The position numbers were made by a program, and so were the translations under genes. Below the pieces are notes generated by a model. It made no database searches. It had not been told where the DNA came from and was given only the letters and a program-made list of their open reading frames with translations. Shown here one piece after another: positions 11,486-22,030 of a DNA stretch of 64,000 bases (position 1 is its first letter; each line of letters opens with the position of its first letter). Source of the DNA: Varanus komodoensis. Taxonomy: Eukaryota; Chordata; Lepidosauria; Squamata; Varanidae. The stretch spans positions 24,243,687 through 24,307,686 of the forward strand of contig NW_025335761.1 in the NCBI RefSeq assembly GCF_004798865.1, read 5' to 3'.

Positions 11486-12665
11486 TCATAGAATAGTAGA
11501 GTTGGAAGGGGCCAGAGGGCCATTAGGTCCAACTCCCTGTTCAGTGCAGGACTCCAAGTCACACCATCCCTCTCAGATGATTATCCAGTTGCATCTAGAA
11601 TGCCTCTAGTGTGGGAGTGCCCAAAACTTCTCTAGATAATTGGTTCCATTCTCATACTGCTCCAACAGCCAGAATTTTTTCCTGATATCTAGCTGAATCT
11701 GGTCTTCTGTAACTTGAATCCATTACTCCATGTTCTGCATTCTGGGATGATCAAGAAGAGATTCTGTCCTTCCTCTTTGTGACAGCCTTTCAAGTACTTG
11801 TAGGTGCTATCATATCACCCCCCAGTCTTTTCTTCTTGATGTTCATCATGCCTAGTTCTCTCAATCTCTCTTCAATGGAATTTGTTTCCAGACCCTGGAT
11901 CATCCTTGTTGCCTTCCTTTGAATCCTTTTCAGCTTGAATGCATCTTTCTTAAACTGTGGTGCCCAGAATTGCACACAGTACTCCAGAAGAAGTCTGACC
12001 AGCACTGAGTATAGAAGTAGTGCTTCCCATGTTTTGGAAGTGATATTTCCATTAATGCAGCCCAAAATAGCATTTGTCATTTACCATGTGATTTATAGCA
12101 ATTCCAAAATCCTTCTCACTTGCAGAATTGTTAAACTAGGTATTCCCCTATCTTGTACTGGTGCATTTGGTTTCTTTTTCCTAAGTGCAGAATTTGGCAT
12201 CTGTGCCTATTGTATTTCATTCTGCTATTCTGTGCCCAGCTTTCCAGTTTATCAAGATCACCTTGAATTGTTTTTCTGTCTTCCAGGTTATTAGCTAGCC
12301 CACCCAGTTTTGTGCAAATCTGACAATCATTCCCTGCACATCCTCATACAAATCATTAATACAAATGTTGATGAGGACTGAACCCTCAGCACCCAGCAAG
12401 TTACTCCAATTTGAGAAGGTGCCATGATGAGCACTCTCTGAGTCCAATTCTGCAGCAGACTGTGGATCCACCTGTTAGTTGTTTCATCTAGCCCACTTTT
12501 AGCTAGTTTGCTAATCATAATACTGTGGGGCACTTTGCCAAAAGCTTTGCTGAAGTCAAGATAGATTATGTCCACAGTATTCCCACAGTCCACCAGGGAG
12601 ATTACGCAATCAAAAAATGAGTTCGGATTAATCTGGCAGGATTTCTTCTTTATATGACATTGAAG
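11486..12665 (-). mobile_element. CR1 LINE, 3' half
   Basis: The plus strand opens with the reverse of the CR1 3' terminus (AGTCATAGAATAGTAGAGTT). Minus-strand frames give 'VDIIYLDFSKAFGKVPHSIM' and 'ISKLAKSGLDETTNRWIHS' (within 12327-12815) and then 'AILGCINGNITSKTWEALL', 'LLEYCVQFWAPQFKKD' and 'IEERLRELGMMNIKKKRL' (11790-12080), in the order expected for CR1 RT and its C-terminal domain. Frames are interrupted between these blocks. It lies tail to tail with the CR1 at 9930-11352, about 130 bp apart. 5' truncated and inactive. Confidence 0.9.
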
Positions 12666-13047
12666 AGCTGGTTGCAATGCAGAAAAGGGAAGAAAAATAA
12701 TCAAGGGTTGGAGCAGCTCCTCTATAATGTTTAGAGCTTTATAGGGAAGAAAAAAAGAAGATAATGGGGGATATGATTGAGGTATGTAAAATGTTGCATG
12801 GTGTAGGTAATACATATAGGGAGTGGGCCCTCTCTCACAATACTAGAATTTGGCTTCAACCAATGAAGCTGAATAATTGGAGGTATAGGACAAATGAGAA
12901 GAAGCACTTCACACAGTGCATAATCAAACTGTAAGGTTTGCTACTACAAATGTATAGTGAGGCCATCAACTGGAATGGATTTATAGCAAGGTTAGCTAAA
13001 TCCATGGATTTAGCTGGCTATCAAGTTACTAGTCATGTTGTTTATAT

Positions 13048-13482
13048 CAGGGGTCCTCAAACTTTTTGAATAGGGGGCCAGTTGAAAGGCTGCGGTGACT
13101 GTCGCGGGCTGGTGAGGTGCTGTCTGGCGCGTGCAAGGCGGCATCGGGCATGCGCGGTGGTGGCTCGCTCGTTCGCTCGTTCACTCAGAGATCTCCCAGC
13201 GAGTCCAAAACCATCTCTGACCGAGCAAGCCACCACCTCCCCGCCCATCCTGCGAGGCAGTGGCGAGCGCGTGTGTCCAGGAGTCAGGTGGTGGCTTGCT
13301 CACTTGGAGATGGTTTTGGACTCGCTGGGAGATCTCTGAGCGAGCGAGTGAGCCACCACCGCGCATGCCCGATACCGCCTCGCACGCGCCGGAGGCGTGC
13401 ACGCACCCAGCAAGCATGCACGCACACGGCAAACAGCGGCACGGCCAGATCCATCCTGCGGGCTGTAGTTTGAGGACCCATG
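13048..13482. mobile_element. Non-autonomous hAT element with internal fold-back
   Basis: The left end CAGGGGTCCTCAAACT and the reverse complement of the right end (CATGGGTCCTCAAACT) match at 15 of 16 bases. Flanking 8-bp duplications are GTTTATAT (13040-13047) and GTTTATAC (13483-13490), 7 of 8 identical. Both traits are hAT hallmarks. The 435-bp body is very GC- and CpG-rich and encodes no transposase. Most of it is one long inverted repeat: arm 13126-13236 pairs with arm 13288-13390. Overlapping arginine-rich open frames here on both strands are by-products of the GC-rich palindrome. It interrupts a CR1-related LINE and so is younger. Confidence 0.9.
13126..13390. repeat. Long inverted repeat (about 105-bp arms)
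   Basis: Arm 13126-13236 and arm 13288-13390 are reverse complements with a few differences and small indels. A spacer of about 51 bp separates them. A transcript through either strand could form a long hairpin. It lies wholly within the hAT element. Confidence 0.9.
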
Positions 13483-13699
13483 GTTTATACTGTATGTTAC
13501 TCCAGTATCAGAGACAGAATACCACTGAGCTGTAGTTAAAAGGGAACACATGGGCAGGGGTGGGGGGAGATTATATTGCCTTCAGGTTCTCTTGTGGGCT
13601 GAAAATCAGCATCTGGTTGGCCACTGTGGGAACAGAATGTTGGAGTAGACTGGTCTGACCTGCAGGACTGTTCTTTTTATGTAATATAATGGTTTGTTT

Positions 13700-15685
13700 C
13701 CAGGAGGGCCAATGCTGGCAGCAAAAGGAACCATCGTTTGACCACAGACTTCTCAAGTCTTTGGTAATTTCAGAAGGAGCCATGCTGAACTGGTTTACAC
13801 ATTCCTAAAAAGAATGTTGAAATGGGTCCTCAATGTGAATTGCACAGAAGCAGCAACTATGTAATGTGAGAACTAGCATATGAATCAAGAACAGAGTCCA
13901 AATGCCATTAAAGGATTTCTCTGGTGAAAATGTAGGTTCTTTCTTTGGAAAGAATAGAAACACAGAAAAGCGGTATAAATTGAACTATGTCAAATACTGC
14001 CACTGACCATTAATTGCCGGGTATTTCTGCTTAACAACTTTTCAAATTACAGATGAGGCATTCTTTGAGCAGCATAGTTAAAGCCAGACTGGAAGCAAAT
14101 GTTTTAATGCAGAGTGGTTTGGAAGGGAAAATCAAAGCCTGGTATTTAGTAGTTTTGAGTGGGTTTGACTTCCCGAAATGGATATTTATCTGACATAATT
14201 AAAAGAAAGAAAGAATGAACGAATGAACAAATGAACAGTGGAAGTTATTATGAAACATGGTTACAATGAGTTTTCAGTTTTTGTTATGGGTGGATTTCCT
14301 TATTTTATAAGGTTATTGCCTTATCGTTTTCCATTTTGGTTTCCAAGGCATTTTCAAAACCCCAGCTCCCCAATTAAGGTCAGGTAAAATACCCACAAAT
14401 TTCCTACCAAAAGGAATGAAATTAGGTTGCTTGCCCTAGTATTACTAGTTATTTAGAATGTTAGTATTTAGAGTTCTGGTTGTCCAAGTTCAAATTTCTC
14501 TATATTGCAAATTAAGGAAGAAATTATTGAATACAATAACTTGCCCACAGTGACTGCATTGCTGAAAATACTGAGGAATGGAGTTTCACATGGTCTCTTA
14601 GCAACATTTTCTTACCAAAATAAGGACGTGATTTCACAAGATTCTCCAAAATCAAGCATCATGTGGTCTTCCATACAGTTTCCTTTTGATCTGCTCACCT
14701 CATTTTGGAATACAAAATAGAATAGAACGGGTGATTTCACTATTCAAGGCATTTTTGCACTGTCAGCAATTCAAAATTTGCCGTGGATCCACTGTGAATT
14801 AATTAGCTGAAAAAGAAGTATGAAAAAGCTTGTCCTGAGTGGCAATAAGAACTCTATCAACATTGTCCTATGAAAATGCATCTCATTGTGTTGATGCCAT
14901 CTTGGCAGCCATTCATGTGCAGTAGACATATTCAGCTGTGAGGTGCAATGCCAAATTGCAGAGGTTTGATACATAACTGAAGCTATCCAATGGGAAAACC
15001 ACCTGGTGATTTGAGCTGAAGATAATGGAGATAAATGAGGCCTGTACATCCCAAGTATTGGCAGTGGCTGCTGCTGCTGTGGCAGGTTTGTTGTTGTTAT
15101 TTCAAGGCATTGAAGTATTTCATCCGCTGAATCCTTGTCTAAAAATGCACTGTAAAAATGGTTTCTGAATATTTCCTAAGTTATGTCTAGGTCCTATTGG
15201 GCGGAACATATCCATCTTTCGGATAAGTAGATGTACGCATAAACTGTTTGCACATTGTATGTTCAAACATGTTAGCAGCCTGGAAGCAAACCACCTTGGC
15301 TAAAGGCACAGTGCTATTGCCCTGTGGAAAATGCATTTAAGCCTCCAATTTCAGACACTTTTGAGAATCCTTATAAGTAGGAGTGAAGAGCAGTCGTGGG
15401 GATCTCTGGCACAGTGATGGTAGATGACTGATACTTTCAGCCATCTAAATTTAGTGCTGTGGAGGAAAGGAGGCTGGTCACCCACCAGATTTGGTGTTAA
15501 TGCAGAGCTACAGCCTCTTCCTTTCCCCTCCCCACACGCTGGACTTCCCCACTCTGAAGCCCAGGCAGCAGATGTTCAGGATAGGCAGCCTCTTTGGCTC
15601 TTCCACCCGAGCCCCCGGTAGGAGCTATCTTGAAGGAGAGAGCCATGCACACAGCATGGTTTGGCACACCCCAGTAGGAGCACAC
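13700..15685. other. No recognised feature
   Basis: No gene or repeat family recognised. A short interrupted GAAA/GAATGAAC tract lies near 14203-14237. The part near 15424-15690 is richer in GC and has short open frames on both strands with no motif; it may extend the unclassified repeat at 15690-15900. Confidence 0.5.
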
Positions 15686-15689
15686 TGTT

Positions 15690-15900
15690 AGGAGCTGCCT
15701 TCATTGTTCTTCCTCTTCACCATTGCAACCTGCATGTTCACCAGTGGTGGTGAGAACAAGGAGTAGTGGATGCTGCAGCTTTCTTGCTCACTGGCTTCCT
15801 GCTTCTCAGACCAGCAAGTAGTAGCAAGGATGAAGAAGAGGAAGCAAACCAATAGCAGCTGGTCACAGAATTGGCTTGCTGAAATATGGGGCCCATTGGG
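15690..15900. repeat. Unclassified dispersed repeat, copy 1
   Basis: The stretch aligns by eye with 62310-62560: a 'TTGTTCTTYCTCTTYRCYATTGCAACCT' start, then 'TGGTGATGAGAACAAGGAGTAGTGGATGCTGCAGC', then 'AAGTAGTAGCAAGGATGAAGAAGAGGAAG' in both, with moderate divergence and small indels (quoted as separate consensus words: GGTGAGAACAAGGAGTAGTG, GATGCTGCAGC, GATGAAGAAGAGGAAG). I know no family name for it. It may be part of a longer interspersed element. Confidence 0.6.
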
Positions 15901-16689
15901 TGGTGGGCAAAGGAAAGTACTTACCTCGTATCTCCAATCAGTTGATGATAGGAGATAATACCTGTTGCCTAGGAGTAGAGGCTGGGCCTGGAAAAGAACC
16001 TTGTGGACCAGAAGTTCTCCATGCCTGCTCTAGATTACAAAAAAGTGCATGGTGGTACTTCAAATGGGGTATTTCTTAGGGGAAAGGCAGGTGTGCTATA
16101 TTTTCAGTTCTCAAAATTGTAGCAATTAATCAGAAGACCATTCACCCATTTTTGCTAACTTCTTTTAGAAGCCTGACAGATGATGCCTTGCATCTGTGGG
16201 GGATTATTGTCCTTCTCTTACAAAGCTAGGATATCATGTAGACTAGATCACAAGTAAAATGAACATACTTCCTCTTTAAAAGGTTCTTTGTTTCAGAATG
16301 GCTGGACTGTGGCGAACTCTTGCTCCATTAATGAAGTCCCTATTTATAATGCACATGAGCAAAACAGTACAGCAGGATGTGGGTAACTGGGAGATAACCA
16401 CATGCCTGGTGGCTTTGCTTTCAAACCCAGAGATGTTTAATTTGGGTTTTAGCCTGTCTCGTGGAAGTGAAAGGCAAAACTCCCACAGATTTTTGTAGAA
16501 ATGAGCGGCAGACTTCAAAAGCCCCAGAATGCATCTGCTGTTATGTATCCTCTTGATTAAAAAAATATTTTACAACAGTAATGTTGCTAGCCAAAAGCAA
16601 GACTGCAAAGGTTCAGCCCTGCTCCACTGAAGCCAAATGAAAGTGTTGATTACAATGGAATTAGGATCACTGATCTGAGCAGAATATTT

Positions 16690-16815
16690 GATGGTGATGT
16701 GGGGTGTAATCCTATGCATGTTTAGGCAGAAAAAGACTTACCTAAAAGTAAGTTTGGCTAATCTCAGACTGTGGGGCTTCTTTCTGCATAGACATCTCTA
16801 GGAATGCAATGCTAT
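16690..16815. repeat. Fold-back interspersed repeat (TGCAATCCTATGCAT type)
   Basis: It begins GGTGTAATCCTATGCATG and ends with a near inverted copy (CATAGAC...GGAATGCAATGC). Between them are 'CTTACCTAAAAGTAAG'-like sequences. This matches a short palindromic repeat that is common in squamate genomes. The copy is old and diverged. Confidence 0.5.
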
Positions 16816-17875
16816 GTGAAGCTGCTTTACTTCAGTGTCATTTCAAGGCAATAATTCTAGGCATCCCATGAAGAAGCGGCCAGTTTTTAGCCTCCTCTTT
16901 CCTCTTCTCCTCAGGTCCTACAGATACGTATGCATAGTGAGAACTGGACAAGTAGCTTTTGATGGGGTGACATTGTTACAGCCACATCCTGTGCATGGCA
17001 ATTGGAACAAAGTCTTCCTTACTAAGCTTATCTTATTTTTAAAAGCTGCTGTCAAACAAAGGATGGACAGGACTGAGTCAGGGGTGACCAAAGTATATTT
17101 CCAATGCCACATTTGTTAAGCTACCCTAACCATCCTCCCCTGTGCTCCCACTACCTAATTCTGGCTCATAGGGCCTGTTTGCATGATTACATCTGTGGCC
17201 CTGAGCCAGACCGGCATCCCCTCACCTTCTGATAGCACTGATGAGAAAGAGAGAGGTCCACTGAAATGAATGCATCCTTTGGGGAGAATTTCAAACTTCA
17301 GGTGGAATCATTCCTGTGTGGATAAAGACTACAGCTGGAGCCATAAGGTAACTTTCCCTATTCTTTCCAGACAACTTGATTAGTCATTCCCTCCCCCACC
17401 ATGCTGAGAATTTGTAAAAGTGCCCTGTACTCAAGACCAGAACTGCACAGCTAAGATAATATTCAAATTGTCCCAAGTGGGTATGGCCGCCAACAGAAGA
17501 GGTGGGAACTATATACTGTCAGTATCCCTAGCTTGTACTACACAAAGAAGGAGTAGTCCCGTTAGAGCAACAGACCCCTGTTGGAAGGTGGTTAGGTGTG
17601 TCACTTTCCTAGGGACTGTCCTCTGCTTAAAGGTGTTCCCCACAATAAGCTGTCCATCCATTTCTGGTGGAAGAGAACAACTCATAAGGAAGAGCAGCCC
17701 ACCAGCAGTTATTACCTGGACAGCTGGACAGGCACACAGGTCCCCTAGTCAAGCGTTTCCACTTTGCTGAGGTCTTTTGAATTTCTAAAGTTTGCATTTA
17801 TAAATACATATTGGCATATGCAAATCAGATTGGGGATGCCCTTGAAGATGTTTCAGAAACTGCAGCTGGGACTGG
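16816..17875. other. No recognised feature
   Basis: No coding motif or repeat family recognised. The open frames at 16835-17119 and 17420-17770 (94 and 116 codons) show no domain, no conserved pattern and no splice context that I can support. Confidence 0.5.
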
Positions 17876-17879
17876 AAGT

Positions 17880-18397
17880 CCAAACACATAAGATCAGTTC
17901 TGGCCTACCCAAATTAGCTACCCATATGTTTCTGGGCCCAATTTCAGGTGCTGATTTTAACTTATAAAGTCCTACATGGCTTGGGGACCCTAACATACCC
18001 AGACACTACACTTACCTTATAGGACTTTCCTCTGTGTGCCAACCTCTCAAAAGGCTTGAAGGGTAGCAGCTCGGGAGACAGCCTTTTTGCTGGTTGCTTC
18101 CCATCTTTGCAATAATCTTCCTGCTATGGTCCACCTGGTCCCAAACTTGCCATCTTTTCAGTGCCAGGTTAAGACAATCCTCTTTGTGAAGGCCTTTAAA
18201 GACCTCCTTGGCCATTCAGGGGCCTCACACAATTAACCAGGTGTCTTTTACTCCTGACTGGGTCTTTGTAATTGTCTTTTAATGTTTTTATGCTATTTTA
18301 AATTATTTTTAAATTCTTATTGTTTCAATTTATTGTATTTTTTTGTTTTAAAGAGAGCTTTGGCTATGGGTGGTATAGAAATGAATAATAATAATGA
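17880..18397 (+). mobile_element. L2 LINE 3' end
   Basis: Decayed coding sequence resembles the L2 C-terminal region: 'FQVLILTYKVLHGLGTL' (family FKILLLVYKALHGLAP), then a stretch like 'GDSLFAGCFPSLQ' (family RAFSVAAPRLWN). The tail shows 'AAAGAGAGCTTTGGCTATGG', 'GTGGTATAGAAATGAATAAT' and an ATA-rich end. 5' truncated, with several frame breaks. Confidence 0.8.
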
Positions 18398-18480
18398 TGT
18401 TATTTTTCATGATGCATTTCCTCTTTCTTCTTTCACAATGCATAAGTTGTTACTGGCTCTGCTGGCTCTGAAACCCTGGC

Positions 18481-18830
18481 AAATTTAATTTTTAATTTAA
18501 TTTAATTTAATTTAAACATTTATATGCTGTCCTTTGCAACAAGCCTCAGTACGGCTTACAGAAGATAAAATAACAATATAAAATACCATTCAAACATTCA
18601 ACAATAATACAACAAACTACAATTCACAACTAAAAAAGAAAGGAGAAAAAAATACAAATGTATAAAATTGATATTAGTATTGAAATTATTAATATTAATT
18701 GTTAAAATGGTGGTTAAATAAAAAGGTCTTTACCTGGGGCCAGAAGGAGTAGATAGTCGGCGTCAAGCGGACCTCTCTGGGGAGCGTATTCCAAAGTCCC
18801 TGTGAAAATTCCCCACATTGCTAACCTCAG
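18481..18830 (-). mobile_element. L2 LINE 3' end
   Basis: The plus strand begins with an (AATTT)n tail and 'CATTTATATGCTGTCC', the reverse of the L2-type end '...GGRCRGCATAWAAATG'. At the far end the minus strand reads 'NTLPREVRLTPTIYSFWPQ' and 'VKTFLFN' (family WNSLPREVRxxxSxxxFRRQxKTFLF). The same tail recurs at 19018-19310, 37827-37871, 54125-54600 and 62880-63190. Confidence 0.75.
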
Positions 18831-19017
18831 GAGCTGGCCCTGTACTCCTCTTCATGAGTTGGAGTACAGATCAGGCTGTATCTGTCTGGCTGCGTGTGAA
18901 GCTGCTAGAGTTCAAAGTCAAGCCACTAGAGTCATGTAAGGTTTAGTTTTGCTCCTTGTGTATTGGGCCAGAGGAAAGCTATTTGCATATAAAATATGTT
19001 CAAATTCTCTGGGCATG

Positions 19018-19310
19018 TATTTATTTAAAACATTTCTATGCCGCCCCATCGCAATAAAGCCTTGGGGCGGCTCACAAAACATCAATAAATAAACCATACA
19101 ATAAAACCCCAATACAATAAAACCCCAGTGCCATAAAACCTCAATAAAACCTCAGTGCATTCTCGGCTAAAAATTAAAAAAAAAAACCCTAGTTAAATAA
19201 ATAAATTAAAATAAGTTTTAAATAAAAAGGTCTTAGCCTGGCGCCAAAAAACAAATAATGACGGTGCCAGGCGGACCTGTACTGAGGAGTATGTCCTCAG
19301 TCAAAGTCCC
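19018..19310 (-). mobile_element. L2 LINE 3' end
   Basis: It starts with TTTATTTAAAACATTTCTAT followed by 'GCCGCCCCATCGC', the reverse of GCGATGGGGCGGCATAG. The body has three short direct repeats of an 'AATAAAACCCCA/CAGT' word (19095-19165). The far end is 'AAAAAGGTCTTAGCCTGGCG' and 'GCCAGGCGGACCT', the same C-terminal coding remnant as at 18730 and 63130. Better preserved than the neighbour at 18481. Confidence 0.8.
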
Positions 19311-19970
19311 ATTGATTTTACTCTTGTCCATAAGTGGCTAGAAGCATCAGAGCCTTAATTCTCAGTTCTATGCACACAGCCAGATCACAGGCAGTGTCAT
19401 AAGAACATCTGATCCGTTTTCCACTATATCCTGATGCAGGTGAAATTTACATTTTATTCTCTCAGAAATTAAAAATTACTCTTTGGAGATGACCTGAATG
19501 ACTCCGTGCAAATCCTGTACTCAGTCCTTTAGGGAGGATTTTAAATTGCACTGGAAAAGAGCTCTTGTAATTTCATATGCAACAATGTATGCTGTTATTT
19601 TAGCCAGAGCAGCAGTAGGTAATGATCGCAATTCATTCTGAATGGTGTGAGATAATCTGATGCAAGTGAAACAAGAAAGGTTTGAATCTCACAGTACCTT
19701 TTGTACATGTTTATTGGCCCACTTTCGAGATTATCGATTTAGAACAATAAAACCAGATAAATTCTGAAACACCTTCTGAGTTACAGAAAACGTATTTTTC
19801 TTGCTCCATCAAACCTGATGATACTTTACCCCAGCCTGGGACTGACCAGATATGCTGGACTATTACACCTATAAGAACCAGTGTTTGTGGATGATGGACA
19901 TCGTGGTCCAAAACCTCTGGTTGTGCTAAGTTTGGGAAGGCTGTCATATCCTTTGTGGTGCTACATATTT
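19311..19970. other. No recognised feature
   Basis: No gene or repeat family recognised in this interval. Confidence 0.55.
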
Positions 19971-19973
19971 GCT

Positions 19974-20205
19974 ATTTATTTATTAATTTTTTATCCCATC
20001 TTTTTATTACAAAGAACTCAAAGCAGCATACATAATACACCTCCTCCTGCTCTCAGTCTTATCCCCATAACAACAACCCTGTGAGGTAGTTTGGGCTAAG
20101 AGTTTGTGACTGGCCCAAAGTCACCTGACTGGCTCCATGGCTGAGTGGAGACTAGAACCCAGAGGCATGAGTCCCTATTCCGCACTCTACACCACACTGC
20201 ATATG
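19974..20205 (-). mobile_element. tRNA-derived SINE (CORE/MIR-like)
   Basis: The minus strand runs from a tRNA-like head to an A/T-rich tail. A-box-like TGGTGTAGAGTG and B-box-like GGTTCTAGTCT (20150-20160) are at the expected spacing. The core includes 'CAGCCATGGAGCCAGTCAGG', 'GTGACTTTGGGCCAGTCAC', and 'ACCTCACAGGGTTGTTGTTA'. The 3' part ends in a short L2-like tail near (TAAA)n. It is the same family as 29398-29628. Confidence 0.8.
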
Positions 20206-21989
20206 TATGCCATCGGTTTGCTGAAAGAAGGCAGTATGATATATATCTTAGTAGAATATGTTTATGTCTGGTATCAATAATGAACACTCCATTCTGAACA
20301 GTCTCCCACACTAGGGACATTCAAAGGGAAAGTGACCATCTTTTTGTGCATCTTCCACACAATTGTTGAGGGCTGTCAAAGCTTACGAAGTAGATTTCCA
20401 AGGGAGTAAGCAGGAGCCACAAAATGCATTCTCCTTCAACTCTCTGGATCAAACCCAAGGCATTTATATCTGCAGCTTAGCCTTGCTTAGTCAAACCTAC
20501 AGTTTACTAATAAGGGGATAACATTGCCCAGTTAATGCAGATCTGTGTATAGTTTTACAGTAAAAAAATGTGAGGAAGATTGGGGTGAGACACAGGTAAC
20601 GGGGCAGCACATCTGTTACAGAACCCTTACAAGAAGGGTTAGATTTGCTCCTTCACTACTTGCCTTTTGGCCTTTGTTACTTGCCCTTTGGTGAACACCA
20701 AAGACATTCTTAGATGGAATAGCTTTTCTTGACAGTTTAGAATGAGCTGGTGGTTGCTTTTCTCCCTCTATACTGTACTGCTTGTTAAAAGTGTTTCTGA
20801 AATCCTGTATTTTACACTATGTTCAAATCCATTGTTTTGTTTCTGAAATCCTGTATTGTACACCTCTATGATGGTGTGGAAGCATATAACTAAATATTTA
20901 AATCCCTCACAGAGCCTTTAAAATACTTTATAGTTAAATATAATTCCTGTTTAATTATAAATGCTGTTTTGCAATTATAAATGCTAACTTTGCCACAATT
21001 CTAACCAAGTTAAGAAATTAAAATTCTTTTTATTTCAAAGGGAGTGATGTAAGCACGTCCCAAAGCTTTCCAAAGAAAGCAATGAGAATTTAAAATGTTT
21101 ATTTATGCTAGGCATATTGTGTATTAAAGAACATTTCAAAAATTTATGTCCACATTTATTTTCTTACATGCACTCTTTTCCCACCTCCTTCACAACTTGA
21201 AGTATAAATATTAGTTTCAGTGGAGGAGCCACAAGATGGTTATAGGAAAACATGGCAATTATGTACTTGGTTTGCTCAGTCACAAGGGAATGGGCACTTT
21301 TAAGGGGCTTGATTGAAGCGACACAAAAGTCAGGAAATGACCCCTGCAATGGGATTTCGGAGGCGGTAGATTAGAAACAATATCTTCTTACAACTTCAGC
21401 AACTTTGGAGTGTACCATGCAGAGCAGAGAGTAGGGGTAACGGAGCAGCAAGATTCCCATAAGCAAGACATTGCTTCATAGACATGGGAGAAAGCGAGTT
21501 GCAGCTGATTTTAATGGTTTGGTATGGAATTGAGAGAGGAAGTCTTCACCCGCTAGACAAATTCAAGCGAAGAATGAACTGGAATCCTCTAGTTCTGTTT
21601 AGTCAGTGAGCCCTGTCTCCTCAAATAGCGTGCACAAGCCAGCCGCTCTGTGGTGAGAGAGCGGTGCGGAAGAGAAGTTGCCCTCCATACTGAATAGGGC
21701 CTTTGTTTGCCCCGCTGCAGCAGTTACATTCTGCAGGTCCTGCGATACAACAGTGGCTGTATGAGAACGGAATGGGAATGAGATGCTGACTCCCCCCGCC
21801 CTGCCCCAAAGTCTTACTTCTTTCCATCAGAAATGAAGAAAAATGCTGCTGGTAGCAGAAAATGACTTGACATTTGCCACCAGGCTTTCATTTCGTTCCT
21901 ATCAAAAATATTGACAAAAAAAGATCTCTTTTACAAAAATGCAGAATCATTCCCAATTTGTTTTTGTTGTTTTCTGGATGAAGAAAAGC
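20206..21989. other. No recognised feature
   Basis: No gene or repeat family recognised. The part near 21600-21830 is locally GC-richer than its surroundings and could be a conserved non-coding element, but nothing in the sequence alone shows this. Confidence 0.5.

Positions 21990-22029
<40 letters not shown>
21990..22029. repeat. (TCTA)n microsatellite
   Basis: About ten uninterrupted tetranucleotide units. Confidence 0.95.

Positions 22030-22030
<1 letters not shown>

Larger units (their letters stand above)
12672..13690 (+). mobile_element. CR1-related LINE 3' end, split by a hAT
   Basis: The start resembles 'MQKRxxKxIKGLEQL' and then 'MIEVCKMLHGVGNTYRE', the region after the RT in CR1-group LINEs. 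Next comes a 'MKLNNWRYRTNEKKHFTQC' block (family form MKLxGNRFRTxKRKYFFTQ). After the hAT insertion (13048-13482) the sequence resumes with the 3' UTR phrases 'CTCCAGTATCAGAGACAG' and 'CTGGTTGGCCACTGTGGGAA', ending with 'TCTGACCTGCAGGACTGTTC'. This tail is a familiar dispersed sequence of reptile genomes. I place it in the CR1 group; the subfamily is not certain. Confidence 0.75.

Noticed and set aside
13057-13551. Several overlapping Arg/Ala-rich open frames on both strands
   Set aside because: They result from the GC-rich palindrome of the hAT element; frames on both strands mirror each other and have no domain.
17420-17770. 116-codon plus frame
   Set aside because: No motif and no supporting context; treated as chance.
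21990-22029. Regular repeats as a CRISPR array
   Set aside because: Tetranucleotide microsatellite with no spacers, in a vertebrate genome.
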